Below are positions 16,265-24,706 of a stretch of DNA of 64,000 nt, one piece after another. Numbering within the stretch: the stretch's first letter is position 1; each line of letters opens with the position of its first letter. This DNA is from Ectobacillus funiculus. GTDB taxonomy: Bacteria > Bacillota > Bacilli > Bacillales > Bacillaceae_G. The DNA lies in assembly GCF_042429435.1 (NCBI RefSeq), contig NZ_JBHMAF010000196.1; one strand, 5' to 3'. The notes beneath the pieces are model-generated. The model did no database searches. It had not been told where the DNA came from and was given only the letters and a program-made list of their open reading frames with translations. The position numbers were made by a program, and so were the translations under genes.

Positions 16265-17527
16265 ATGCTGGATACATTGCTTATCAATATTGGGCAGCTG
16301 CTCACGATGAATCATGGAGAGAAGCCGTTAAAAGGGGAAGCAATGGGGAGGCTTCCCCGTATCGAGAACGGTGCAGTAGGGATAAAAGATGGAAGATTTG
16401 CTTTTGTTGGATCGATGGAAGAGGCGAAGCAGCTTAAAGCGGAGAAGGTAGTAGATTGCATGGGCAGGATTGTTTCGCCAGGTCTGATAGATCCTCATAC
16501 ACATGTTGTATTTGGCGGCTCTCGGGAGCATGAAATCTCGTTAAAGCTGCAGGGCGTACCATACCTAGAGATTTTAAAGCGGGGCGGCGGCATCTACTCC
16601 ACTGTACAAGCGACAAAGCAGCTGAGTGTGGAGGAGCTGAAAAGGAAAGCGAAGGGACATCTTGATCGGATGCTGTCCTATGGTGTTACAACAGCGGAAG
16701 CAAAAAGTGGTTACGGCTTAGATAGAAAAACGGAGTGGAAGCAGCTGCAGGTGATACAAATGCTTCAGCAGGAGCACCCTATAGATCTTGTCCCAACCTT
16801 TTTAGGTGCACATGCACTTCCGAAAGAATATGAGGGAAATGCGGCGGCTTTTTTGCAATCGATGATTCAGATATTGCCGGAGCTAAAAGGAATGGCTGAA
16901 TTTGTTGACATTTTTTGTGAAACGGGTGTGTTTACGGTAGAGGAAGCAAGGGCTTATTTGCAAAAGGCTAAACAGTTTGGCTTCCATGTAAAGATGCACG
17001 CGGACGAAATTCATTCGATTGGCGGGACAGAGGCAGCTGTAGAGCTTGGGGCAGCCTCGGCTGATCATTTGTGCGGTGCTTCCGAGAAAGGTATCGAAAT
17101 GCTTGCCGCTTCTGATACGATTGCGGTCCTTTTACCCGGCACCACATTTTATTTAAATAAGGATCGTTATGCCAAGGCGCGCAGCCTAATTACAGCAGGT
17201 GCAGCTGTTGCACTTGCCACAGACTTTAACCCAGGCAGCTGCCCGACAGAAAATATACAGCTGATTATGAGCCTTGCGCTCCTGAAGCTGAAGATGACAC
17301 CAGAGGAAATTTGGAATGCTGTAACGGTAAATGCGGCACATGCAATTCACCGCGGAAGCTCGGCAGGACAAATTCAAGTCGGACGATTTGCTGATGCTGT
17401 TCTTTGGGATGCGCATCATTATGCGTACATTCCGTATCATTTTGGCGTGAATCATGCTGGAACCGTTTGGAAACATGGAAAAGTCGTATATCAGCGAGGT
17501 GAGGAAGCTTGCGCATTCCATACGTAA
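16265..17527 (+). CDS. hutI: Imidazolonepropionase
   Basis: 420-residue amidohydrolase that opens imidazolone propionate to N-formimino-glutamate. Metal site HTHVVFGG after SPGLIDP, further ligands in KMHADEIHSIGGTEAA and ATDFNPGSCPT. Begins 1 bp after the hutU stop; GGGGGAA at the end of hutU is its ribosome site. Length and motifs are standard. Confidence 0.97.
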   Translation: MLDTLLINIGQLLTMNHGEKPLKGEAMGRLPRIENGAVGIKDGRFAFVGSMEEAKQLKAEKVVDCMGRIVSPGLIDPHTHVVFGGSREHEISLKLQGVPYLEILKRGGGIYSTVQATKQLSVEELKRKAKGHLDRMLSYGVTTAEAKSGYGLDRKTEWKQLQVIQMLQQEHPIDLVPTFLGAHALPKEYEGNAAAFLQSMIQILPELKGMAEFVDIFCETGVFTVEEARAYLQKAKQFGFHVKMHADEIHSIGGTEAAVELGAASADHLCGASEKGIEMLAASDTIAVLLPGTTFYLNKDRYAKARSLITAGAAVALATDFNPGSCPTENIQLIMSLALLKLKMTPEEIWNAVTVNAAHAIHRGSSAGQIQVGRFADAVLWDAHHYAYIPYHFGVNHAGTVWKHGKVVYQRGEEACAFHT

Positions 17528-18450
17528 AAAAGCATGCCGCATTTTCTGATCGTGAAGTAACAAGATGGAATGACATTCTCAAGGATTGGGATGGAGCAGA
17601 AGCGCTCATAGGCCCTGTTATTCTTGGAGTCCCATTATCGAAGTCATCCATCAGTCATTCTGGCGCGTCCTTTGCTCCGCATGCGATTCGACGCATGCTA
17701 GGATTATATACAACGTATCACATAGAGGATGAAAAGGATGCTGCAGACAGCGTACTATTAGATTGCGGGGATATAGAGATGCATGTTACAAACATACTGG
17801 AGAACCATAAACGAATAGAGCATGCCGTTTCTTTATTAACAGAACGGTATGAAAAAGCGATACCGATTATCCTTGGAGGCGACCATTCTATTAGCTTTCC
17901 TAGCATTAGCGGATTTGCAAAGGGAAGAGGGAGGGTTGGCGTTATTCAATTTGATGCGCATCATGATTTACGAAATATAGAGGACGGCGGACCATCCAAT
18001 GGTACACCGTTTCGGAATCTGCTTGAACATGGCGTGGTAGAAGGGGAGAATATAATCCAAATTGGCATCCGCAATTTTTCAAATGCCAAGGCATATCATG
18101 CATATGCTCTTGCAAAAGGAGTAACCGTTTACACAATGAAGCAGGTAAGGAACCGAGCGGTAACAGACATTGTACAGGAGAGTATTGAAAAGCTGCGTAC
18201 CCGTGTAGACAGCATATACGTTTCTATTGATATGGATGTACTGGATCAAGCTTGTGCGCCTGGGTGTCCTGCCATCGGTCCTGGGGGGCTGCATAGCCGG
18301 GAGCTGCTTGAGGCAGCGGCATTGCTTGGAAAAGAACCTCTTGTCGGAGCTGTAGATATTGTAGAGATTGATCCAACGATTGATTTTCGAGATATGACGA
18401 GCAGAATTGCTGCACATATCGTCATGAGTTTTGTTTTGGAGCGATTATAG
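17509..18450 (+). CDS. hutG: Formimidoylglutamase
   Basis: 313-residue ureohydrolase (arginase/agmatinase fold) that splits formiminoglutamate into glutamate and formamide. Mn ligands in GGDHS, QFDAHHDLR, and SIDMDVLD are intact. TTG start at 17509 with GGTGAGGA; overlaps hutI by 19 bp. Last gene of the cluster: no hutM permease follows, unlike B. subtilis. Confidence 0.95.
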   Translation: MRIPYVKKHAAFSDREVTRWNDILKDWDGAEALIGPVILGVPLSKSSISHSGASFAPHAIRRMLGLYTTYHIEDEKDAADSVLLDCGDIEMHVTNILENHKRIEHAVSLLTERYEKAIPIILGGDHSISFPSISGFAKGRGRVGVIQFDAHHDLRNIEDGGPSNGTPFRNLLEHGVVEGENIIQIGIRNFSNAKAYHAYALAKGVTVYTMKQVRNRAVTDIVQESIEKLRTRVDSIYVSIDMDVLDQACAPGCPAIGPGGLHSRELLEAAALLGKEPLVGAVDIVEIDPTIDFRDMTSRIAAHIVMSFVLERL

Positions 18451-18453
18451 CTG

Positions 18454-18500
18454 AAAACACCCCTGCTTAGGAGCACAGCTCATAAGCGGGGGTGTTTTTA
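18454..18500 (+). terminator. Terminator of the hut operon
   Basis: AACACCCCTGCTTA / TAAGCGGGGGTGTT with inner GAGC/GCTC and a T-run; strong. Confidence 0.92.
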
Positions 18501-18505
18501 AATTA

Positions 18506-18634
18506 CACTTTAAGAAAGTATAAATTTCTAGCTAGATGCCAATTCGACGTAGCGAGAAATTTTAGGAATAAAGTATAAGTAGGGCTACGCCTCTGTCTTC
18601 GCCTAACGGCTCGCCAATCGGCGAGTTTTCTTTA
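18506..18634 (+). repeat. Dispersed structured repeat, copy R6
   Basis: Full copy with outer arms CACTTTA / TAAAGT (U-A version of the covarying pair) and inner TTTCT / AGAAA. Contains CTACGCCTCTGTCTTCGCC, then CTCGCC AATC GGCGAG TTTTCTTTA. Follows the hut terminator. Confidence 0.92.
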
Positions 18635-18686
18635 GAAATAGATATATTTTTGTATGCTTTCTCGCATTACAAGCATTTCATCATGT

Positions 18687-19496
18687 TCAACCTCTTCGGA
18701 ATAGTCCGAGTACTTCCACGGTTTCGGTAATATTTACAAACGCATGCGGATCTGCTTCAGCAATTAATGCTTTAATATTTACAAGCTCCTCTTTTGCAAT
18801 AACCGTCATGAGTACGCGCTTTTTTTCGCTCGAATAAGCTCCTTCACCTTCTAGAAGCGTAATGCCGCGCACAATGCTAGAAAGCAGGCTTTGCTTCATT
18901 TCCTCTGCTTTGTTCGTTATGATCATAAGCGTAAGCTTTTTATGCTTCGTGTGGATGGCATCAATGACTTTTCCTGTTACATAGATAGAAAGCAGACTGT
19001 TTAAGGCAGAGTCCCAATTAAAGAAAAAACCAGAAATAAGAATTACTACTGCATTTAATACAATCAAAAATCCGCCAAGTTGTATCTCCTTCTTCCTGGA
19101 GAAGAGCATGCCTACAATGTCAAAGCCTCCGGTCGAGCCTGCACAATTAAGTACAAGTCCGACCCCTGCACCAGTGAGGACACCGCCGAACAGAGAGGAA
19201 AGAAGAGACTCTGTTGCAATGGCCTGCACAGGGATGAAATACAAACCCGCTGAAATCACAAGAACAGATAAAACAGTGTAGCAAATAAACCGCTTGCCAA
19301 GACCTATGTAGCCTGCAATTAAAATAGGTATGTTCAGTAATAGGTTGATGAGTCCCGTGTTAAGCGGTGTCAAAATACCGATAATAATTGCGATACCGCT
19401 AATACCGCTGCTAAGGACATGATGCGGGATGAGAAAACAGTTAAAAGAAAAAGAGATGAGTACCGAGCCGAGAATAATCCCTAATAACTTGTACAT
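18687..19496 (-). CDS. YitT family membrane protein (DUF161 + DUF2179)
   Basis: 269-residue protein with five to six membrane helices (residues 1-155) followed by a cytoplasmic DUF2179 domain (TLMIITNKAEEMKQSLLSSI through VNITETVEVLGLF). Members of the YitT family are conserved in Firmicutes; transport function is unproven. The membrane motif NCAGSTGGFDIVGML is intact. Its ribosome site is weak (GGACGG region). Monocistronic on the minus strand. Confidence 0.88.
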   Translation of the reverse strand: MYKLLGIILGSVLISFSFNCFLIPHHVLSSGISGIAIIIGILTPLNTGLINLLLNIPILIAGYIGLGKRFICYTVLSVLVISAGLYFIPVQAIATESLLSSLFGGVLTGAGVGLVLNCAGSTGGFDIVGMLFSRKKEIQLGGFLIVLNAVVILISGFFFNWDSALNSLLSIYVTGKVIDAIHTKHKKLTLMIITNKAEEMKQSLLSSIVRGITLLEGEGAYSSEKKRVLMTVIAKEELVNIKALIAEADPHAFVNITETVEVLGLFRRG

Positions 19497-19766
19497 ACAA
19501 TGAGACCGTCCTTTTTATCAATCTTATTGTGAATTATAAAGGTATTTGGCTCATTTGTGGAAAAACAGTTTATTTTGGAAAGTATAACTAGTTTGAAAAG
19601 TATAAAAATTTAAATTTTAGCATGAATATTCATTTTTAAAGGAGATGTTGTTTTTACTTGCGGAAGGGAAGGCAAGTCAGCTATATAAGTGTTTGGATTG
19701 CATACTTATGAGAGCGGAAGAATGACACAAGCATAGAGGGCGCTCAACCAATGAGCGTCCTTTGTA

Positions 19767-19928
19767 CTAGAATAAGCCGACAATTGCTTCATATAATCGA
19801 TACCCGAGATAGATGCCGACAATTCCTAATACTCCTACTAAGGTAGGTGGAGCTGGAAGAGGAAGTTTGATAGCCGAAAATACTACACCAACGATGAGAC
19901 CGGCAAGAATCGCTAAAGCGTATTGCAT
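19767..19928 (-). CDS. XapX domain small membrane protein (53 aa)
   Basis: Two hydrophobic helices separated by KLPLPAPPTLVGVLGIVG, the diagnostic XapX pattern. Start chosen at 19928 (MQYALAIL), preceded by GAAGGGGTG; a longer frame to 19973 lacks a ribosome site. Function unknown; likely a small integral membrane protein. A weak hairpin (GGCGCTC/GAGCGTC) lies just downstream. Confidence 0.82.
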   Translation of the reverse strand: MQYALAILAGLIVGVVFSAIKLPLPAPPTLVGVLGIVGIYLGYRLYEAIVGLF

Positions 19929-20013
19929 ATGACACCCCTTCTCGTAATACAAGATAAAGGTAGTATACGTCACCTTTCCAATCCTTATTTAACCTAACTT
20001 CACAAAGGAGAGC

Positions 20014-20056
20014 TTTTCCGGATGAAGGAGGCTATTTGCACCCTTCATCCGGAAAA
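20014..20056. other. Perfect 15-bp inverted repeat over the 3' end of the cotM-like gene
   Basis: TTTTCCGGATGAAGG / CCTTCATCCGGAAAA with a 13-nt loop. One arm encodes the final FPDEG residues of the Hsp20-like protein and the loop holds its stop codon. There is no T-run beyond the palindromic ends. Confidence 0.75.
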
Positions 20057-20433
20057 TGAATCGTATGCTCCTTTACCGAAACCATTTCATTTTTTGAAAT
20101 ATGGATTTCTAGTAAACCGTTTTCAAAAGAAGCATTCATACGTTTGTACATGATATTCACAGGCAGCTGTATATCACGCATGAGTGCAGGACCTGTTTTT
20201 GTTTGGATGAGAATACGCAGTCCATTCTCTGTCTTTTCGATCATAATATCGCTTTGACAAGCATTGGGCGGGACATCGGCTTCCAAAATATACTCTTGTT
20301 CCGTTTCAAATAAATCAATGCGAAGCCCTTCTGGATAATAAAAGCTAGCGTAAGGATCTGCGAAAAATTGGTCCATCCACTGTTCAAATCCTTCGACTTG
20401 AAAAAAGCAGTCCTTTTTTTTCTTTGCACACAT
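20032..20433 (-). CDS. cotM: Hsp20/alpha-crystallin-type spore coat protein, CotM-like
   Basis: 133-residue protein with an alpha-crystallin-like domain: RIDLFETEQEYILEADVPP, then MIEKTENGLRILIQ, ending ENGLLEIHISK, typical Hsp20 beta strands; lysine-rich CAKKKKD N-terminus. In B. subtilis the alpha-crystallin coat protein CotM sits at this place, between yneK and sspP, so I name it by synteny; sequence similarity to CotM itself is only at domain level. Start at 20433 has GGAGGG. Probably spore-expressed. Confidence 0.7.
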   Translation of the reverse strand: MCAKKKKDCFFQVEGFEQWMDQFFADPYASFYYPEGLRIDLFETEQEYILEADVPPNACQSDIMIEKTENGLRILIQTKTGPALMRDIQLPVNIMYKRMNASFENGLLEIHISKNEMVSVKEHTIHFPDEGCK

Positions 20434-20645
20434 GGCGCGAAACCCTCCGTTATTCTGATTCTTGATACATAATATACAGCGGGAGGATAGATAGGTGATA
20501 TAAAGCGCAGAATTGTATATCAATATCACATTATGTGGCCGAATGAGGGAATATGTAAACAAAGAAAAAAGGATTGTATTTGAATAATTGAACAATTGAT
20601 GGAGAAATATGGAGACGAGACGTTAGACTTGTTTTTCGAGTTAGA

Positions 20646-20669
20646 AAGCCCGCTGAAGGCGGGCTTCAT
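20646..20669 (-). terminator. Hairpin ending sspP
   Basis: AAGCCCGC / GCGGGCTT with loop CTGAAG a few bases beyond the sspP stop; short T-run on the minus strand. Confidence 0.7.
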
Positions 20670-20674
20670 GTAAC

Positions 20675-20824
20675 TTATTGATCGTGATGGGTGTTATGTT
20701 TTTGACGTGTATGGTTACGGTTTTTTACTTTATGAGAGCCGCTCATTGGTTCCGGTTGACCGCTCGATGGTTGTGCGTCCTTCGGTGAGTTGCGACGAAT
20801 GGATTTTGCGCTGTTTCGTTCCAT
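20675..20824 (-). CDS. sspP: Small acid-soluble spore protein P
   Basis: 49-residue minor SASP. The protein carries RRNSPKDAQPSSGQPEPMSG followed by SHKVKNRNHTRQKHNT, matching the B. subtilis SspP core (GQPEPL.GSKKVKNRNHTRQKHN). AAGGAGGG lies before the ATG. In B. subtilis sspO-sspP are made in the forespore under SigG. Here sspO is not directly upstream: an 89-aa gene on the other strand and repeat R7 lie between them. Confidence 0.93.
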   Translation of the reverse strand: MERNSAKSIRRNSPKDAQPSSGQPEPMSGSHKVKNRNHTRQKHNTHHDQ

Positions 20825-20940
20825 GAAATATCCCTCCTTCCCTATTAGGATGAGAGAATTTTGTGTAAATATACCTGTATGTTTTAGCGGGAAGCTACGA
20901 AATATATAGAGGAAAAGAGTGACAAGAAAGGGGATTTTTT

Positions 20941-21210
20941 ATGCCGTACAATAAAGATGAGCAGCAGGCGTTTCAAGCAGCGCAGCAAGGAACAAAGGAA
21001 GCAGTAAATATCGCAAGCAGCATCGTGGCAAATGACCCGGATTATGCAAGCCAGCTAAAGCATCTTCGCAAAGAGGTGGGCGAGGCATATGAGCAAATTC
21101 AAAATGCGTTAGAAAGCGCAACAGAAACGCAGTATGATCAATTGCAAAAATATGAACAGGATTTGCGCAAGATTATGCAAGATGTAGATGGACAGGATAG
21201 CTTTAGCTGA
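20941..21210 (+). CDS. Hypothetical coiled-coil protein (89 aa)
   Basis: Charged, mostly helical small protein (PYNKDEQQAFQAAQQGTKEA, then an Asp/Glu/Gln-rich helix with heptad-like spacing ending LRKIMQDVDGQDSFS). Good ribosome site (AAAGGGG). It lies between two spore genes on the opposite strand and has its own terminator. I do not recognise the family; a spore or stress role is only suggested by location. Confidence 0.7.
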   Translation: MPYNKDEQQAFQAAQQGTKEAVNIASSIVANDPDYASQLKHLRKEVGEAYEQIQNALESATETQYDQLQKYEQDLRKIMQDVDGQDSFS

Positions 21211-21211
21211 G

Positions 21212-21241
21212 GAAAAACCCGCCTATATTGGCGGGTTTTAT
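21212..21241 (+). terminator. Terminator of the 89-aa gene
   Basis: AAAACCCGCC / GGCGGGTTTTA around a TATATT loop. Confidence 0.9.
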
Positions 21242-21246
21242 GTTTA

Positions 21247-21373
21247 CACTGTAGGAAGATATAAAGTTCCGGCTAGAAGTCCTTAACATAGCCGGAAATT
21301 TTAGGAATACAGTGTGAGTACAACTGCGCCTCTGTCTTCGCCTAACGGCTCATTAATTGGCGAGTTTTCTTTA
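21247..21373 (+). repeat. Dispersed structured repeat, copy R7
   Basis: Outer arms CACTGTA / TACAGTG perfect; inner stem strengthened to CCGGCTA / TAGCCGG. Closing hairpin decayed (CTCATTAATTGGCGAG). Its last bases TTTA form the reverse complement of the sspO stop codon at 21371-21373. Confidence 0.9.
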
Positions 21374-21520
21374 CTGATTCTTTTTTCGTTTTTTGTTGTT
21401 TTGACGCTGCGCAGCTGTCAGCGGTTCATTGGAAAACTCTTCGTTATAGCCTGTACCTATTCCTTGTGCGGATGCCGCATTCATGCCAGGAATGATATGA
21501 TTCGCTTTTCGTTTTGCCAT
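21371..21520 (-). CDS. sspO: Small acid-soluble spore protein O
   Basis: 49-residue minor SASP (CotK/SspO). It starts MAKRKANHIIPGMN and ends RQNNKKRKKNQ, as in B. subtilis SspO (KRKANHVINGMN...RQNNKKRKTNQ). AACGGAGGTGA lies before the ATG. Divergent from acnA as in B. subtilis. The TAA stop is supplied by the end of repeat R7. Confidence 0.94.
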   Translation of the reverse strand: MAKRKANHIIPGMNAASAQGIGTGYNEEFSNEPLTAAQRQNNKKRKKNQ

Positions 21521-21673
21521 TGTATATCACCTCCGTTGCACCTAGTATTTGATAGACGCTTGCTGTCTATTCGAGCCGAAAAAGAGGATGCCATTATGTT
21601 TGGTTATATTGATGCATGTTTGTTCCACATTAAGAAAACAATATGCATGTATGAATGATTGTTTATAACGAAT

Positions 21674-21700
21674 ACTTATTGCAAACTATAAGTTTCTTAT
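21674..21700. promoter_or_regulatory. Inverted repeats upstream of acnA, candidate CcpC-type operator
   Basis: ACTTAT-N8-ATAAGT (21674-21693) overlaps ATAA-N5-TTAT (21688-21700). B. subtilis citB is repressed by CcpC through ATAA-N7-TTAT dyads; the match is in style and place, not exact spacing. Confidence 0.3.
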
Positions 21701-21816
21701 TATTTACTTATGTTCCAAGTTGTAATAAGATAGTATCGTAAGCTTTTGAAAGAGTTTGCATAAACTCCGTATTTAGAAAATTCAGCTTGTTTACGTTTAA
21801 CAGGGGGGAAACATAA

Positions 21817-24537
21817 ATGGTGAAACACGATCCATTCCACGCACGTACTTCTTTTGAAGTAAACGGCAAAACGTATCAATACTATCGTTTAAATGCGCTT
21901 GAGGACGCAGGGATTGGCAAAATCTCTCGTTTACCTTATTCCATTAAAGTATTGCTCGAGTCCGTTCTTCGTCAAGTAGACGGCCGCGTTATTAAAAATG
22001 AGCATGTAGAAAATTTAGCAAAATGGGGTACAGCCGATGTGAAAGACATCGATGTTCCATTTAAGCCTTCTCGCGTTATTTTGCAAGACTTCACAGGTGT
22101 ACCGGCTGTTGTAGATTTAGCTTCCTTGCGTAAAGCTATGGCAGATTTAGGTGGAGATCCTGATAAAATTAATCCGGAGATTACGGTTGATCTTGTTATT
22201 GACCACTCCGTGCAAGTAGACAAGGCGGGTACAGAAGACTCGCTTCAATTCAACATGGACCTAGAGTTCAAACGAAATGAAGAGCGTTACAAATTCTTAA
22301 GCTGGGCGCAAAAATCGTTCGATAACTACCGTGCGGTTCCGCCGGCAACTGGTATTGTCCACCAAGTTAACCTTGAGTATTTGGCTCCTGTCGTTCACGT
22401 GCAGGAAGTAGACGGTGCACTTGTTGCATATCCAGACTCTTTAGTAGGTACAGACTCCCATACAACAATGATCAACGGTATCGGCGTTCTTGGATGGGGC
22501 GTAGGCGGTATCGAAGCGGAAGCTGGAATGCTAGGACAACCTTCTTACTTCCCAGTTCCTGAAGTAATCGGTGTGAAATTAACAGGATCGTTGCCAAGCG
22601 GTGTAACAGCAACAGACGTTGCGTTAAAGGTTACACAAGTATTGCGTGCAAAAGGTGTAGTAGGCAAGTTCGTAGAATTCTTCGGACCTGGTCTTTCAAG
22701 CATGCCTCTTGCTGATCGTGCGACAGTGGCGAACATGGCTCCTGAGTACGGTGCAACCTGTGGTTTCTTCCCAATCGATGAAGCTTCCTTGAACTACCTT
22801 CGTCTAACAGGCAGAGAAGAAGAGCAAGTACGCGTTGTAGAAGAATATTGCAAAGCGAACGGATTGTTCTTCATAGCTGGTAGCGAAGACCCAATCTACA
22901 CAGACCTTGTAGAAATCGACCTTTCTGCAATCGAGCCAAGCTTGTCTGGGCCAAAACGTCCGCAAGACTTAATCCTTCTTTCTGATATGCAGGCAGCATT
23001 CCGCAAGGCGGTAACAGCTCCTGTTGGAAACCAAGGATTCGGCTTTACAGAAGCGGAGTTTGACAAGCAATTGACAGCAACTGTAGAGAGTGAAGAAGTA
23101 ACAATGAAAACAGGTGCAATCGCAATTGCGGCGATTACAAGCTGTACGAACACATCTAACCCATACGTGCTCATTGGTGCAGGTCTTGTAGCGAAGAAAG
23201 CAATTGAAAAAGGATTAAGCGTACCTGCTTACGTAAAAACATCCTTAGCTCCTGGTTCTAAAGTTGTTACAGAATACTTGAATAAATCCGGCTTAACTCC
23301 TTATTTGGATCAATTAGGTTTCAACACAGTAGGTTACGGATGTACAACATGTATCGGGAACTCCGGTCCGTTAGATCTTGAGTTGGAAAAGGCAATTGCG
23401 GATAGCGATTTGCTAGTAACATCTGTGCTTTCTGGTAACCGTAACTTTGAAGGCCGTATTCACCCGCTTGTAAAAGCAAACTACTTGGCATCTCCGCCGC
23501 TTGTAGTTGCGTATGCAATTGCAGGTACAGTAGATATCGACCTTCGCAACGATGTGTTAGGAACAGATAAAGACGGCAACAACGTATACTTTGCTGACAT
23601 TTGGCCGACTGCGGAAGAAATTGAAGCAGTAGTAGGAGCTGTTGTAACAACAGAAGTGTTCAAAAAAGAATACGAGCGCGTATTTGATAGCAATGAGCGT
23701 TGGAACGAAATCCAAACATCTAACGAAGCATTGTACACATGGGATACAGAGTCCACGTACATCCAAAATCCTCCGTTCTTCGAAGGGTTATCGGCTGAAC
23801 CAGGCGAAGTAGAGCCATTAACAAGTCTTCGCGTCGTTTGTAAATTTGGTGATTCTGTAACGACAGACCATATTTCTCCAGCTGGTTCTATCGGCAAAAA
23901 CACACCTGCGGGACGTTACTTGCTAGAAAAGGGCGTACAACCGGTTGACTTCAACTCTTACGGTTCCCGTCGTGGTAACCATGAAGTAATGATGCGTGGT
24001 ACGTTCGCAAATATCCGTATCAAAAACCAAATCGCGCCTGGCACAGAAGGCGGTTATACAACATACTGGCCAACTGGCGAAGTGACATCCATTTACGATG
24101 CAGCAATGAAGTATAAAGAAGATGGAACAGGTCTGCTTGTTATTGCGGGCAAAGATTATGGTATGGGAAGCTCCCGTGACTGGGCTGCAAAAGGTCCAAA
24201 TCTTTTAGGTATTAAAGCGGCTATCGCTGAAAGCTTTGAGCGTATTCACCGTAGTAACCTTGTGTTAATGGGCGTTCTTCCACTTCAATTCAAGGATGGC
24301 GAAAGCGCAGAAACATTAGGTCTTGCAGGTGATGAAACATTCGCAATTCATGTTGACAAAGACGTGAAACCACGTGATGTTGTAAAAGTAACTGCAACAG
24401 ACGCAAAAGGCAGCGTGAAGGAATTTGAAGTTGTAGCTCGCTTCGACTCTGAAGTTGAGATCGACTACTACCGTCACGGCGGTATTCTGCAAATGGTTCT
24501 TCGCGAAAAGCTAAAGGAATCTGAAGTAACAAAATAA
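21817..24537 (+). CDS. acnA: Aconitate hydratase (CitB/AcnA)
   Basis: 906-residue aconitase A of the TCA cycle, citrate to isocitrate, also an iron-responsive RNA-binding protein in Bacillus. The [4Fe-4S] cysteines occur in SCTNTSNP and GCTTCIGNSG. The substrate-site VGTDSHTTMINGIGVLGWGVGG and the C-terminal swivel domain SYGSRRGNHEVMMRGTFAN and GMGSSRDWAAKG are intact. Start at 21817 has AGGGGGG. Monocistronic, next to sspO as in B. subtilis. Confidence 0.98.
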   Translation: MVKHDPFHARTSFEVNGKTYQYYRLNALEDAGIGKISRLPYSIKVLLESVLRQVDGRVIKNEHVENLAKWGTADVKDIDVPFKPSRVILQDFTGVPAVVDLASLRKAMADLGGDPDKINPEITVDLVIDHSVQVDKAGTEDSLQFNMDLEFKRNEERYKFLSWAQKSFDNYRAVPPATGIVHQVNLEYLAPVVHVQEVDGALVAYPDSLVGTDSHTTMINGIGVLGWGVGGIEAEAGMLGQPSYFPVPEVIGVKLTGSLPSGVTATDVALKVTQVLRAKGVVGKFVEFFGPGLSSMPLADRATVANMAPEYGATCGFFPIDEASLNYLRLTGREEEQVRVVEEYCKANGLFFIAGSEDPIYTDLVEIDLSAIEPSLSGPKRPQDLILLSDMQAAFRKAVTAPVGNQGFGFTEAEFDKQLTATVESEEVTMKTGAIAIAAITSCTNTSNPYVLIGAGLVAKKAIEKGLSVPAYVKTSLAPGSKVVTEYLNKSGLTPYLDQLGFNTVGYGCTTCIGNSGPLDLELEKAIADSDLLVTSVLSGNRNFEGRIHPLVKANYLASPPLVVAYAIAGTVDIDLRNDVLGTDKDGNNVYFADIWPTAEEIEAVVGAVVTTEVFKKEYERVFDSNERWNEIQTSNEALYTWDTESTYIQNPPFFEGLSAEPGEVEPLTSLRVVCKFGDSVTTDHISPAGSIGKNTPAGRYLLEKGVQPVDFNSYGSRRGNHEVMMRGTFANIRIKNQIAPGTEGGYTTYWPTGEVTSIYDAAMKYKEDGTGLLVIAGKDYGMGSSRDWAAKGPNLLGIKAAIAESFERIHRSNLVLMGVLPLQFKDGESAETLGLAGDETFAIHVDKDVKPRDVVKVTATDAKGSVKEFEVVARFDSEVEIDYYRHGGILQMVLREKLKESEVTK

Positions 24538-24642
24538 TACAAAAACAGGCAAGTTTGTCGAGTGCCGAAGTTAAGTGTACGTATCTTACAAAGGCACTCT
24601 ACATGATTATGCGGTTGGATGTATGAATATAATATGTGTGTT

Positions 24643-24689
24643 AAAAGAAAAAGCGTGGGTACAAATATGTATCACACGCTTTTTCTTTT
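24643..24689. terminator. Terminator of acnA
   Basis: Long stem AAAAGAAAAAGCGTG / CACGCTTTTTCTTTT with an inner TACA/TGTA pair. Confidence 0.88.
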
Positions 24690-24706
24690 AACTAAGGAGA
24701 TTACCT

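Noticed and set aside
19639..19725. Small frame after AAAGGAG (about 26 codons)
   Set aside because: ATG is too close to the purine stretch and the peptide has no recognisable features.
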